NCBI GenBank assembly: GCA_963743375.1
Contig: CAVUQA010000003.1
Span: forward strand, 175,064-239,063
Reading direction: 5' to 3'
Length of the DNA stretch: 64,000 nucleotides
From: JABDBE01 sp963743375
Lineage (GTDB): Bacteria > Acidobacteriota > Terriglobia > Terriglobales > Acidobacteriaceae
Under the pieces are notes generated by a model. It had not been told where the DNA came from. It did not search any database and saw nothing but the letters and a program-made list of their open reading frames with translations. Numbering within the stretch: the stretch's first letter is position 1; each line of letters opens with the position of its first letter. Of this stretch, positions 1-9,048 are shown in pieces. The translations under genes were made by a program, and so were the position numbers.

Positions 1-969
1 TGCACAGCTTGCACTGCGTGGGTTGTTAGAACAGCTCAGGCCGATTTACTGCAGCCCGGACGCAATGAGATTCTTATGGAAAAGAAGCGGTGCTACGCCT
101 TCAGCGGCAATGACCTTGAAGGAAGTCCTGCGCTCGGGAGGCATCTAGCATCTGGTGATGGCGGGTGTAGCAACTAGCAGCGTCATCCTGTCGACATTTA
201 CGCTAGGGGCGGATGAAGACTACAGCATCACCATTCTCTCCGATCCATGTGCTGATCCCAAGGCAAGTCTGCATGAGGATCTGATGACGAACCTGTTTCC
301 TCGTTCGGCGAAGGTTCTCGAACCTAGCGGAGGCTGCGTTTCGCCGGGCCGCAATTCGTTACAGAGGTTTTCGAGCAGATTATGTGATTCTTTGATTCTG
401 TGCCGTTTTTTCATCACGGTCGCCGCAGTGCTGGCCGAAGGTGCCAGTCAACGATGAATGACTTGAATCCGGCTAATTTGCCGCGCCAAGCTAATTCGGA
501 ATGAGTTCTTCGCATTGTTAGCGGTTTGTCGGCCAATCGGAAGTTATCCGGAAACGGGCTTGGGGGAGATCAGCAGCGATGTCCCCGAAGCCGACTTCTG
601 GACCGTGGAAATGTTTTGCGGCGAGGCGAAGGGTGCGTTTTTTGAAATGGATTACTTCGCGTGTCGCCCGTGATCCGGCCGGAATCCTCGGCCGGTGATG
701 CCACAAGGGCGAACAAGACGACAAACAGCCGGATGGCAAACGCCGAGCCATGTTCATTTATCGTCAAGATGGTCCAACCTGCCCGACACGAATTCCCTGC
801 TACCGGCCGGGGTACGTCGATCAGCGACAACGAATCCCAGGGAGCGCACGATGGCGCCATACTGGAGCTGAAGCCCGGCCAAGAAGTTACGGACGTATTT
901 TCCGGTTCGTTATGGCCTCAGTCGTTACCGGAAGTACCTGATCACGCGTCGGTGAGCGAGGAACCGGCG
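1..969. other. No convincing intact gene
   Basis: I see no intact gene here. From base 2 one frame stays open to a TAG at 146-148, which could be the last ~48 codons of a gene entering from the left, but I do not recognise it. On the minus strand between about 860 and 518, one frame opens with a signal-peptide-like hydrophobic stretch (AIRLFVVLFALVASPAE). A neighbouring frame then continues with plausible protein sequence ending ITSDWPTNR. This looks like a small secreted protein broken by a frameshift. It lies just downstream of the broken EF-hand gene and may share its decay. Confidence 0.3.
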
Positions 970-1245
970 TTACTTACCCACACTCGCGAAGTGGCTCACA
1001 AGCAACTTGGATGGGGAAAGTTCCTTGACGTCCAGTTCGCCATTCTTGGCTCTATCCAGGCGTTCGAACTCCGCCTCCATAAACTTCATTCATTCTTGCT
1101 TGGAGATCTTGCCGTTTTCTTTGGCGCCGATAAGGAGCAGCAGTTGCTTGATCTCGTCCGCGCCGAGTGCCAGTTTAATCCTGCGGCTTTGGAACCGCGG
1201 CCTTGGGTTGTGCAGGTGTAAGGATTTCGTTAAATATTCGTAAAG
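970..1245 (-). pseudogene. EF-hand protein interrupted by in-frame TGA
   Basis: On the minus strand one frame encodes two EF-hand calcium-binding loops. The first (GAKENGKISKQE, about 1093-1128) keeps the central N-G, the hydrophobic position 8 and the final Glu, but has Gly instead of Asp at position 1. The second (DRAKNGELDVKE) is complete, with D1, N5, G6, L8 and E12. Between them, directly after SKQE, is a TGA at 1090-1092 where I recall an aromatic residue in related proteins; a single TGG to TGA change would explain it. The frame resumes with MKFMEAEF and ends at TAA 970-972. I found no clear start codon, so the 5' part is probably also lost. It is most likely a decayed calcium-binding protein gene. 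Confidence 0.6.
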
Positions 1246-1284
1246 GTACCTAAGGCGGAGACGGACTATTGCCTGCCGAGAAAG

Positions 1285-2046
1285 CTACTGTAACTTCGCG
1301 TACTCCGCTTTTGCTTGTTTCAGGATGGGAACATCGGGGTCGGCGTCTTTCCACGTGGTGAGGAAGTCTTTGTATGCAGCAAGGGCGCGAACACGAGCGG
1401 CGTCAGCATCCGCACCGTGTGATGCCCTGGCCTGTAAGGCGTTCGCGCGCGCCACACCCAAGTGCGCCAAGGCTCCGGTCCAGCAATTCCATACGATGCC
1501 GTTGTGGTCAACAATTTTTTGAAATTCATTGGCCGATGCGCTCGCCTGGCCTGCGTCGAGGTAGGCCTCACCGCGAATATAAATGTCGTACAGGCAAGAC
1601 ATGTTGTTAACGAAAGTGAATTGCCCCAAGTCAATGCCGGAGGCCGCTTTCAGGGCTTCGACGGCAGCCGGCGGTTTGTCTGCTCGCAGGTCCAATTCGG
1701 CCCTGACTGCGGGCAGCCACAGGGACTGTACTTGACTGTCCAAAGGATGCTGCGAATTCAGTTCCTTCAGCAAGGCTTCAGCTTGCGCGTTTTCCGCCGT
1801 CATAGCGAACGCTAGCGCAGCCTCGCTGTTCACGCCCTGGCTTCCGGGCGCAAGTCTGAGTCCCTCGGCCGCCTTTTGACGTGCTTCCTCGCGATTGCCG
1901 ATACTGGCCTCGTACAGAGCCATATTTTCCAGCCACACTCCCGCATTCTCCTTGCTATCGGTGCGAACAGCGGACTCAGCCGCTCGTTTTACCAGTTCCC
2001 GCGCGGAACCCAGGCGCCCATGGTAGGCCTCGGTATCGGCGGCGAG
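1285..2046 (-). pseudogene. TPR C-terminal tail of a Ser/Thr kinase, 5'-truncated
   Basis: The last ~254 codons of this minus-strand frame look like the tetratricopeptide tail found at the C-terminus of acidobacterial eukaryotic-type serine/threonine kinases. Recognisable pieces are DTEAYHGRLGSARELVKRA, a YIRGEAYLDAG TPR helix, GALAHLGVARA and the terminal DPDVPILKQAKAEYAKLQ. The kinase and middle domains are missing. Homology stops near 2046, and the frame beyond that point is merely antisense to another broken gene. Without kinase domain, signal or promoter, this is read as a remnant. The breakpoint abuts that of the plus-strand fragment at about 2050-2664. Family assignment is from remembered sequence features, not a search. 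Confidence 0.6.
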
Positions 2047-2049
2047 GGC

Positions 2050-2664
2050 CAACCCGAAGTGGCGACCGAGCAGCTCAAGGCCGAGGAAAAGCAACGCATC
2101 TTCGGAATCATTCCGAACTTTTATGTTTCTTATGAGAGAGACCCAGCGCCATTGACCCCGAGAATGAAGTTTAAGCTGGCCCTGAAAGTCTCCACAGATC
2201 CAGTCACCGCAGCCGGGGTTCTTCTGGTCGCCGCTGCTAGACAGGCCGGAAATAGCTTGAATTACGGCCAGGGTTGGAGAGCATTCGGACAGCGTGTTAG
2301 CGCAACCGCCGCCGATGGTTTTTCCGACATCCTGATCGGCGGCGCCGTATTGCCATCGCTGTTGCACCAGGATCCGCGCTACTTCTATCAGGGAACAGGC
2401 ACGACCGGCTCCCGAATCCGCCATGCGATGTTCAGTCCGTTTGTTTCCAAGGGGGATAACGGAAAGTGGCAACCGAACTACTCGAGTTTGGGTGGAGATT
2501 TGGCGTCATCGGCTCTCTCGAACCTTTATTATCCCCAGTCCAATCGTGGTGTCGGGCTGGTTTTTTCCAATTTCGCGATCGGCACCGCTGAGCGGATCGG
2601 CGCAGGCCTAGCCCAGGAGTTTCTGGTCAGCAAGTTCACTCGAAGAGGTGGTCACGTGAAGTAA
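2050..2664 (+). pseudogene. C-terminal part of carboxypeptidase-regulatory-like protein, 5'-truncated
   Basis: This plus-strand frame carries the C-terminal ~200 residues of a protein type common in Acidobacteriota, usually annotated as carboxypeptidase-regulatory-like domain protein. Recognisable segments are KAEEKQRIFGIIPNFYVSY, the LPSLLHQDPRYFYQGTG block, WQPNYSSLGGDLASSALSNLYYP and a C-terminal AGLAQEFLVSKF. Homology begins only around 2050. The codons upstream are antisense to the kinase TPR tail, so the N-terminal beta-sandwich and the signal peptide are absent. No ribosome-binding site lies at the break. The molecular role of the family is unknown to me. This copy is unlikely to be made as a functional protein. 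Confidence 0.6.
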
Positions 2665-3195
2665 CGCAGCAGAACAGAGATTATTTGTTGGGTGGTCAAC
2701 AATGGCTTCGCAAAATTCTGCAATCGAGGAGAGTAACAAAGACCCTTATGGCAACCGCTCCGAAGCTCGCATTGATGTCGATATTCACAATCTGCTGACA
2801 TAACTCTTCTTCTCGCTGTTCCGCAGCGGCGCGGAGAATGATCTAGTGGCTTCTTATAAGGGCAACCCAGGGGCACGGAAGGTTGCGGTTTACTTCTTAA
2901 TAACAATGCGTTACTCTTTGCGCCGCGCATTGTCTTCAAATTCTGTTGATGGTGGCACTCATAACCCAACGATCAGCAAGATTAGAGATAGAGCCACACC
3001 ATGCATCGCCTAGCTCGTCAAAATAATCCAAGCCCGCTTAGGCACTTGATACATTTTGTGCAGTCGCTGGTATCGGAGCAATTAAGCAAATTAGCACACG
3101 AATAGCAACCAAACATCTCTCCCCTTCAAAGCCCTTTTTCTGTGGCCTTGGAGGGGTTTTTTCACAATGGAATCAATTTCCTCATCACGATTTTT
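2665..3195. other. Gene-poor stretch beside integrase
   Basis: No supportable gene is visible in these ~530 bases. Part of the stretch, around 2990-3200, is visibly more AT-rich than the rest of the window and ends with a T-run after a G-rich segment (about 3148-3161). The region lies on the side of the integrase away from tRNA-Pro, so it could be the eroded cargo of an integrated element. I looked for a second copy of the tRNA-Pro 3' end, which would mark the other attachment site, and did not see one here. Confidence 0.4.
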
Positions 3196-3381
3196 TTAGG
3201 AAACTATACCTTTAATTCCCTTGGGTGAACGTAGAACCAACTGCTGTTTACCAATGGTTCCTTGGCAGCTAGTGTGTGTTCTGACACCGGGAATTGTGTT
3301 CAGGTACACAACCATCTCTGCAATCCCGAGATCAATGTCGACCCAAACCTGCACAGGGCGCGTTTTATGCGGTAACCCCAT
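3196..3381 (-). CDS. Small conserved-looking protein next to integrase
   Basis: The 61-residue product centres on VWVDIDLGIAEMVVYLNTIP followed by GVRTHTSCQGTIG. I recall a similar arrangement in short proteins of unknown function, some linked to mobile elements, but cannot name a family. The ATG at 3381 is chosen because a GGAGG motif lies nine bases upstream; an in-frame TTG at 3390 directly touches that motif and is less likely. The gene starts 25 bases after the integrase stop on the same strand, so the two are probably co-transcribed. A Cys and His lie in the conserved half (THTSCQG). The C-terminus is short and may be truncated. Confidence 0.5.
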   Translation of the reverse strand: MGLPHKTRPVQVWVDIDLGIAEMVVYLNTIPGVRTHTSCQGTIGKQQLVLRSPKGIKGIVS

Positions 3382-3406
3382 CGTTCTCAACCTCCAAGGG
3401 AGTTAA

Positions 3407-4399
3407 CTATATAGTTCCCATTTTTTTACCATCAGCTTTTTCGTTCATGAACTTTACGGGAGAAACCTTCTCATGCTCTGCCCGCACAGTGGTCATCTGG
3501 TTCGCGAGGTTCACATAAATCATGAGCGTATCCAGATTTTTGTGGCCAGTGATCCGCTGCAAATTGTGCAGCGTTCCGCCGTTCACGAGGTACATGGTGC
3601 AGAAATAATGCCGCACCGTGTGACAGCTGATCGTGTTTTCTCCGAGCGCTTTTTCCAGTCCCGTCTTTTTCAGGGTGTCAGCAAATGACTGGGCAAAAGT
3701 GTTGGGAACACAGCTTCCGCCGTACCGAGTGATGAAGACCTTTTTGCAGTCCTCATGAGCGTATTTCGCACGCACATTTAGCCAGTGCTGAACGGCGCGT
3801 CCTGTAATGGCAGAATCGAAAGGCACGAGCCGTTTTCCGGTCTTCCCGTCCAAATTGACTAGGTTCACATCCCAATAGAAATCTTCAGGCTCCAGATTGC
3901 AGACTTCGCCCACCCTCGCGCCGGTATCGATCATCAACGTCAGTGCCGTCCAATCGCGCAGGCCCCAGACCACCTCTTTATCGAACCCGTTTCTGAAGGT
4001 GTCCATCTGCTCCTGGCTAGGAATGAACTCACGTCGGATTGCTTTGCCGATCCTCGGAAGGCTTTTCTGGAAAGGCTTCATCTGCGCTTCTCTGCAGCCA
4101 TGGTCCAATTCGACCCAACGGAAGAAAGCCTTGAGGGATATGAGGTAGTGACGCTGAGTTGCGCTGCCCCATCCGCCTTTTCCGCGATCCGGGCTCTGCA
4201 GCCATGCTACGAAATCCTGAATTGTTTTTTCTGTCAGCTGGTTGTAATGCGTTAGGCCGAGTCCGCGCAAGAATTCGAAAAACACAGCAAGGTCCAGCTT
4301 ATATTCGGCCAGGGTACGCGGTTTAACGGCACGGACAGCTCCGTTGATGCCAAGCTGTCGGCTTTGCAAGAACGCGGCCTGTGCCTCATCCCAGCTCAT
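3407..4399 (-). CDS. Tyrosine recombinase / integrase
   Basis: Site-specific recombinase of the phage integrase family, 330 residues from the chosen ATG at 4399. An N-terminal SAM-like core-binding domain (about residues 28-100) is followed by the catalytic domain. The expected active-site set is present: Arg162 in TGARVGEV, Lys186 in DGKTGKR, His260 and Arg263 in SCHTVRH, His286 in TGHKNL and the nucleophile Tyr295 in MIYVNL, so the enzyme appears intact. The frame is open further upstream to 4603, but the only far start is TTG and that extension is Cys/Arg-rich and implausible. The gene lies downstream of the 3' end of tRNA-Pro, the classic position for an integrase that uses the tRNA as its attachment site. 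It probably mobilised an element now largely lost. Confidence 0.85.
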   Translation of the reverse strand: MSWDEAQAAFLQSRQLGINGAVRAVKPRTLAEYKLDLAVFFEFLRGLGLTHYNQLTEKTIQDFVAWLQSPDRGKGGWGSATQRHYLISLKAFFRWVELDHGCREAQMKPFQKSLPRIGKAIRREFIPSQEQMDTFRNGFDKEVVWGLRDWTALTLMIDTGARVGEVCNLEPEDFYWDVNLVNLDGKTGKRLVPFDSAITGRAVQHWLNVRAKYAHEDCKKVFITRYGGSCVPNTFAQSFADTLKKTGLEKALGENTISCHTVRHYFCTMYLVNGGTLHNLQRITGHKNLDTLMIYVNLANQMTTVRAEHEKVSPVKFMNEKADGKKMGTI

Positions 4400-4645
4400 T
4401 CCAGGGCCACTTTTGGTGGTGCTCCAAGCTCCCTTTAAGTTTTTAATTCCTGCTTCGCGTGACGCGGGTGTAGACCTTATTTTTCTCCTGTGGCTGCACC
4501 ACCTGGGTCGAAAACAAATGCACCAGAAGTCATTTTCGGGCACTTGAGAACAACCTGGGTAGATGACTAAAGTAGTGGAATTACCACAAGGAAAGACCCG
4601 CAACTTCCGCGCTAACTATTTGACTACGCCGACCTTAGAAGAAAT

Positions 4646-4722
<77 letters not shown>

Positions 4723-4974
4723 ACGAAATTCGTGAGTCTGCGCGATAGAAACAGATGACGCACGCGCACCGACTCAGAACGTCTTGCGATTATAACATTC
4801 GGCATTCTGCTGCCGGTTACTAGATACTCTCGATATGCGCGTTTATAACCCGCGATGAGTTGAAAACCCACTGCTATCTGCGGAAATGTCGTATAACAGA
4901 GGTGATTCAGATCGCTGATCGATCTTAATTGTTTCCGCATCTGCAATAAAGCCTTAAGAGAAACGTTTTAATAG

Positions 4975-6141
4975 ATGATCGCCTTCACCGCAAACTGTCT
5001 GTACACTCCGCTCGAGCGGGTGGACCAGCCGCTGCTTCTGGTGGAAGATCACGTGATTGCCGACGTGACCTCGAGGGCGTCGCGTGAGATTCCTGCTGGG
5101 CCGGTGGTGGATTTTGGCGATGCCGTCCTGGCGCCCGGCTTCTTAGATATTCACATTCATGGCGGCGCCGGGCACGACGTTATGTCTGCGGATGCTTCGG
5201 GTCTGTCAGCGTTTGAACGGTTGCTTTCCCATCACGGCGTAACCAGTTATTTTCCAACTACGGTTACAGTGCCGCTTGATCAAATCTGCGTGACTCTTGA
5301 GCACCTGGCGGATGCGATTGAGAGGGCGTCAGTGCAGAGTCGCTCGGGCCGCCGGCGAGCCCAACCGCTCGGTATACATTTGGAGGGTCCTTTTCTCAGT
5401 CATGTGCGGCGCGGCGCGCATCCGCTAGAGAATCTTCTTCCGCCTACGTTGGAAACATTCAACCGTTTGTGGCAGGCGGCGCGAGGGCACATTCGCATTT
5501 TGACAATTGCGCCCGAACTGGATGGAGCGTTGGAAGTCATTGCCGAGGCGGCGCGACGCGGCGTCTGCGTCAGCATAGGACATTCCAATGCGGATCTGAA
5601 ATCCGCAACCGCCGGCCTTGCTGCCGGAGCACGGCACGCCACGCACACATTTAATGCCATGCGGCCGCTTGATCATCGCGAGCCGGGAATCGTCGGCGAA
5701 GTGCTCACTGACCCGCAGCTTTCTGCTGACATCATTGTTGATGGAATTCATCTTGAGCCCACGATCGTTCGCTTATTTCTGCAAAGCAAGGGACCGGATC
5801 AATCAGTTCTGATTACCGATGCGATCTCGGCCACTGGCATGCCCGATGGGCATTATCGGTTGGGCACGTTCGAAGTAGAAGTGAAGAATGGACGCTGCCT
5901 GGTAGACGGGAAGTTGGCCGGCAGCGTGTTGACTATGGATCGCGCGGTCCGCAACGTAATGCAGTTTGCGCACTGGGATTTGCAACAGACACTTCGTCTT
6001 GCCACACTCAATCCGGCGCGGGTAGCAGGATTTACGAATCGAGGCAAGCTTGCAGTCGGAGCCGAAGCCGATTTCGTCGTGCTGAGCCCCAGCGGCGAAG
6101 TGAGAAAAACGATCATTCACGGCGAGATTTTTGAGCCGTGA
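4975..6141 (+). CDS. nagA: N-acetylglucosamine-6-phosphate deacetylase
   Basis: Removes acetate from GlcNAc-6-phosphate to give glucosamine-6-phosphate, a cytoplasmic step in amino-sugar and peptidoglycan recycling. The 388-residue length is normal. The amidohydrolase barrel shows its metal and substrate motifs in order: DIHIHGG (His60, His62), HLEGPF (Glu137), IGHSNAD (His203), HATHTFNAM (His224) and ITDAISATG with catalytic Asp282. The C-terminal LAVGAEADFVVL segment is the usual end of this family. The next gene starts 20 bases downstream and encodes a GlmS-like isomerase that would use the product, so the pair probably forms an operon. NagZ and AnmK elsewhere in the window feed the same pathway. 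Confidence 0.95.
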   Translation: MIAFTANCLYTPLERVDQPLLLVEDHVIADVTSRASREIPAGPVVDFGDAVLAPGFLDIHIHGGAGHDVMSADASGLSAFERLLSHHGVTSYFPTTVTVPLDQICVTLEHLADAIERASVQSRSGRRRAQPLGIHLEGPFLSHVRRGAHPLENLLPPTLETFNRLWQAARGHIRILTIAPELDGALEVIAEAARRGVCVSIGHSNADLKSATAGLAAGARHATHTFNAMRPLDHREPGIVGEVLTDPQLSADIIVDGIHLEPTIVRLFLQSKGPDQSVLITDAISATGMPDGHYRLGTFEVEVKNGRCLVDGKLAGSVLTMDRAVRNVMQFAHWDLQQTLRLATLNPARVAGFTNRGKLAVGAEADFVVLSPSGEVRKTIIHGEIFEP

Positions 6142-6161
6142 GAGGGAACTGAGGAGAGTGG

Positions 6162-7289
6162 ATGGACGACAAGGGTAGATTTCCCCATCACATGCTGAAG
6201 GAAATATTCGAGCAGCCACAGGCGCTGCGGAATACCATCGCGCCCCGCGTTTCGCTCGATGAAGGCGCCATTCGACTGGATGATGTGCGCATCACCACGG
6301 AGGAGCTTTGCTCTTTGCAGCGCATTAATATTGTCGCTTCGGGAACCAGTCGTCACGCTGGCATGGCTGGGCAGTTCATGATTCAGGACCTCGCGAATGT
6401 GCCTGTGGACGTGGATTACGCCAGCGAGTTCGAGTATCGCAATCCGCTCATCTGTCGCAACGAACTCACGATTGTCATCACACAATCCGGTGAAACTGCC
6501 GACACAACCGCGGCCCAGCGCGAAGCCAAGCTCAAAGGTTCGCGCACCATCGCCATCTCCAATGTGATGGATTCCACTATCGCGCGCGAAGCTGACGGAG
6601 TGCTATACACCCATGCGGGGCCCGAGATCAGCATCGCTTCCACCAAGGCGTTCACGGCGCAGATGGCTGTGTTGTTTCTGTTCGCGGTTTATCTCGGACA
6701 GGTGCGGGGCAAGCTTACAAAAGAGCAAGTGCGTCACATCATCCGTGAACTGCTTGAGCTCCCAGCCAAAACCGAAACTGTGCTTGAGTCCGCATCTGAG
6801 CTGAAGAATCTTGCGGACCAATATCATGAAGTCGCCGATTTTCTATTTCTCGGTCGAGCTGTTCATTATCCGATTGCCATGGACGGCGCTCTGAAATTGA
6901 AAGAGGTTTCGTACATTCACGCTGAAGGTTATCCGACGGGAGAAACCAAGCATGGCCCCAACGCGCTGATCGATGAGAACCTCCCCGTAGTCATTGTTAC
7001 GACGTGCGATCGCAACGACACAGGGTCAGTTCTGCGCTATGAAAAGAATGTGGCCAATATCAAAGGATTCAAACAACAGTCGGCGCGCGTGATTGCGATT
7101 GCCAGCGAAGGCGATGATGACATGCGTAAGCTCGCCGATCATACAATTTTTATCCCTCAAACACCGGAACTACTGTCGCCCATCCTCGAGATTATTCCGC
7201 TGCAACTGTTTGCTTATTACATGGCCGTACGAAAAGGCTTGGACGTGGATCGCCCGCGCAACCTGGTGAAGTCGGTGACGCTGGAGTGA
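6162..7289 (+). CDS. GlmS-type SIS isomerase/deaminase lacking glutaminase domain
   Basis: The 375-residue protein matches the C-terminal two-SIS-domain half of glucosamine-6-phosphate synthase. It begins almost at the point where full GlmS proteins have (H)FMxKEIxEQP (here HHMLKEIFEQP), so the N-terminal glutamine amidotransferase domain is absent. Sugar-phosphate motifs SGTSRHAG (about 60-67) and TQSGETADT (108-116) are intact. So are the isomerase residues corresponding to E. coli Glu488 (LKLKEVSYIH), His504 (TKHGPNALI) and Lys603 (RPRNLVKSVTLE). Without glutaminase it cannot supply ammonia from glutamine. The likely role is the catabolic direction, glucosamine-6-phosphate to fructose-6-phosphate plus ammonia, completing the pathway from the adjacent nagA. 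A strong GAGGAGAG ribosome site precedes the ATG. Confidence 0.85.
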   Translation: MDDKGRFPHHMLKEIFEQPQALRNTIAPRVSLDEGAIRLDDVRITTEELCSLQRINIVASGTSRHAGMAGQFMIQDLANVPVDVDYASEFEYRNPLICRNELTIVITQSGETADTTAAQREAKLKGSRTIAISNVMDSTIAREADGVLYTHAGPEISIASTKAFTAQMAVLFLFAVYLGQVRGKLTKEQVRHIIRELLELPAKTETVLESASELKNLADQYHEVADFLFLGRAVHYPIAMDGALKLKEVSYIHAEGYPTGETKHGPNALIDENLPVVIVTTCDRNDTGSVLRYEKNVANIKGFKQQSARVIAIASEGDDDMRKLADHTIFIPQTPELLSPILEIIPLQLFAYYMAVRKGLDVDRPRNLVKSVTLE

Positions 7290-7310
7290 GAGGTTGGCCG
7301 GCGCAAGGTT

Positions 7311-7505
7311 CTACTCGCCACGCTCGCATTCTGCGACGGCGAATGAATCTTCATCTGGGTCCGGGATCGACGAAGGTGGATCGCTGGCGGGAAATGTGTC
7401 GGCGACCGTCTTGTCCATCATTTTGTCTTTCTTCTCGAGCGGATCGCACTCGTCAATCTGACGATCTTCAGGATCTCTTGGCTCCTGAGTTGAATATTCG
7501 TACAT
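7311..7505 (-). CDS. Small acidic protein with FPASDPPS motif
   Basis: 64 residues, very acidic and Pro/Asp-rich. It contains DTFPASDPPSSIPDP, a motif I recognise from short uncharacterised proteins in many bacteria. A GAGGAAATTTT ribosome site precedes the ATG at 7505, supporting real translation. There is no signal peptide, membrane segment or cysteine, and the composition suggests a disordered cytoplasmic protein. It is convergent with the SIS gene, whose stop lies about 20 bases away. Function is unknown to me. Confidence 0.65.
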   Translation of the reverse strand: MYEYSTQEPRDPEDRQIDECDPLEKKDKMMDKTVADTFPASDPPSSIPDPDEDSFAVAECERGE

Positions 7506-7573
7506 AAAATTTCCTCTGTCCTGCCTCTTATGATGCTGCGCACCGTCCCGTAGAAACAGAATCCTTGTGCAAC

Positions 7574-8647
7574 TCAGTGGGTGAAGGTAACGTTCAGCCC
7601 GGTGGTCAAAACAATATCATTCTTCTTGAGAGCCGGCGTGGCCGGAGGCGGATTGGTGACATAAATATCGCCAAAAGCATTCTGCCATCCCAGCCATTTG
7701 CTCAGTTTGGTCACGCTGCCGAAGTTAAAGGTTACGCGATATTGACTGGTATCGCTGAGGTCGGGGAAGAAGTAAAATTTTTGCGTGATTACTGTCGATG
7801 CACCGAGTTTTTGGCTGAGTTCTTCGCCCAGGGTGAAGGCGAGGAAATTGCGCTGCAGAGTAACATAGCTCTCTCGCGTGTAGGCGGGCCCAAACAAGAA
7901 GTCCAGAGTGGTTCGGTCATTCGCAATGGCGTGGAATCCCAGGCCGCCTCCAAGCACGCTGCGAAGATTGAGTTCCTGCAGCGCGTTGGTTTGGAAGTCA
8001 GCACTGCCAAAGCCAAAGAGGCGCGAAGTAAAATTGCGGGAATATCTGGCTCCGCCCTGAGTCGAGTTTGCGGTCGTGCTCGGGCTCGCACCAGCGGCGT
8101 TGTTCGTCGCGTAGACAGTATTTTCGTAAAGCGCGATTTCATCAGTGTTTGTCTTCCGGTCGCCGGTGAAAGCGATGGCAAGACTTCTGGTATCGCTGTT
8201 GCCACCCGTTAGAGCAAATCCGATGTTGGCTCCGCCGTTCCAACCTTGGGTTAGTTTTGGATGCAGCGACTTCTCATACGTGGTTTGCTCGGTATCGCTG
8301 CGCAAGGCAGTCACGTCGGACTTCACCACCGTTACGGTTCCGGTGGGAGCGTTTACCACCATGCTTCCGTCGGCCGTCATGACGGTGCCTGCGACAGTTG
8401 TCCCGTTGGCCAGCGTCACGTGCAGCGGCTGCGTAGAATTGATCTCTTGCACCGCCGGCCACTGAATCTCCACATTGCCGGCAAACTCGGTTTTAATCAG
8501 AAGAGTTTTGTCATCTGATTTTGTGATGGTGCCAGTGAGGCGATCACCATTCTTGAGCACCACCTGATCCGCGAAGAGGGTGGTAGTGAAGGCGAGCACC
8601 GACAAGGCTGCGCCCAGATGCACAATACGCACAAACTTTGTTTTCAT
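7574..8647 (-). CDS. DUF481 outer-membrane beta-barrel protein
   Basis: 357 residues with an N-terminal signal peptide (cleavage probably after TTTLFA near residue 26). The mature protein starts with DQVVLKNGDRLTGTITKSDD, the small beta domain often placed before DUF481. From about residue 125 it becomes a DUF481-type barrel, with alternating beta strands, GGANIGFALTGGNSDTRS, LGGGLGFHAI and TLDFLFGPAYTRESY. Members are predicted outer-membrane proteins of unclear function, the best known being E. coli YdiY. The final residues NVTFTH are less aromatic than many barrel ends. It stands alone, with about 200 bases separating it from tatA upstream. Confidence 0.8.
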   Translation of the reverse strand: MKTKFVRIVHLGAALSVLAFTTTLFADQVVLKNGDRLTGTITKSDDKTLLIKTEFAGNVEIQWPAVQEINSTQPLHVTLANGTTVAGTVMTADGSMVVNAPTGTVTVVKSDVTALRSDTEQTTYEKSLHPKLTQGWNGGANIGFALTGGNSDTRSLAIAFTGDRKTNTDEIALYENTVYATNNAAGASPSTTANSTQGGARYSRNFTSRLFGFGSADFQTNALQELNLRSVLGGGLGFHAIANDRTTLDFLFGPAYTRESYVTLQRNFLAFTLGEELSQKLGASTVITQKFYFFPDLSDTSQYRVTFNFGSVTKLSKWLGWQNAFGDIYVTNPPPATPALKKNDIVLTTGLNVTFTH

Positions 8648-8844
8648 GGTTTTGACTTTCGTTTCCGCGGAATTAAACCGGCAAGAGTTAAATTATCCCA
8701 GCCGAAATACTACGCCATAGGAAAAATCCTGAGATTACGGTGTGTTTCAATGTATGAGGATTTGAGAACGAAGTTACGGGAAGGGAAGCGAGGCAAAAGA
8801 CTAAAGCGCCATCAGGCTATGAACTTATATCAGGTGGCCCTGCC

Positions 8845-9048
8845 TCAACTTTTTGTTTCAGTGCTCTTCACGTCCGTGCTCGCACTCTTGGGCGGTTCAG
8901 AAGCGCCATCCTTCATACCTTCTTTTAGAGCGCGAATACCTTCCCCAATGCCTTTGCCAAGTTCGGGAAGTTTCTTGGGGCCAAACACCAGCAGGGCAAT
9001 GAAGAAAATCACCAACAAATGCATGGGCTGAAAGAGACCTTCAAACAT
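8845..9048 (-). CDS. tatA: Twin-arginine translocase subunit TatA/E
   Basis: Pore-forming component of the Tat system, which exports folded proteins across the inner membrane. The 67-residue protein has one membrane helix (about residues 8-22, MHLLVIFFIALLVFG) followed by the hallmark FGPKKLPELGKGIGEG hinge and amphipathic helix, then a short charged tail. An AAGGAG site lies seven bases before the ATG. No tatB or tatC lies nearby in the window, so the gene is a solitary tatA, which is common. Confidence 0.92.
   Translation of the reverse strand: MFEGLFQPMHLLVIFFIALLVFGPKKLPELGKGIGEGIRALKEGMKDGASEPPKSASTDVKSTETKS

Noticed and set aside
661..1221. Plus-strand 186-codon frame
   Set aside because: Antisense to the EF-hand remnant and without ribosome site or protein-like pattern.
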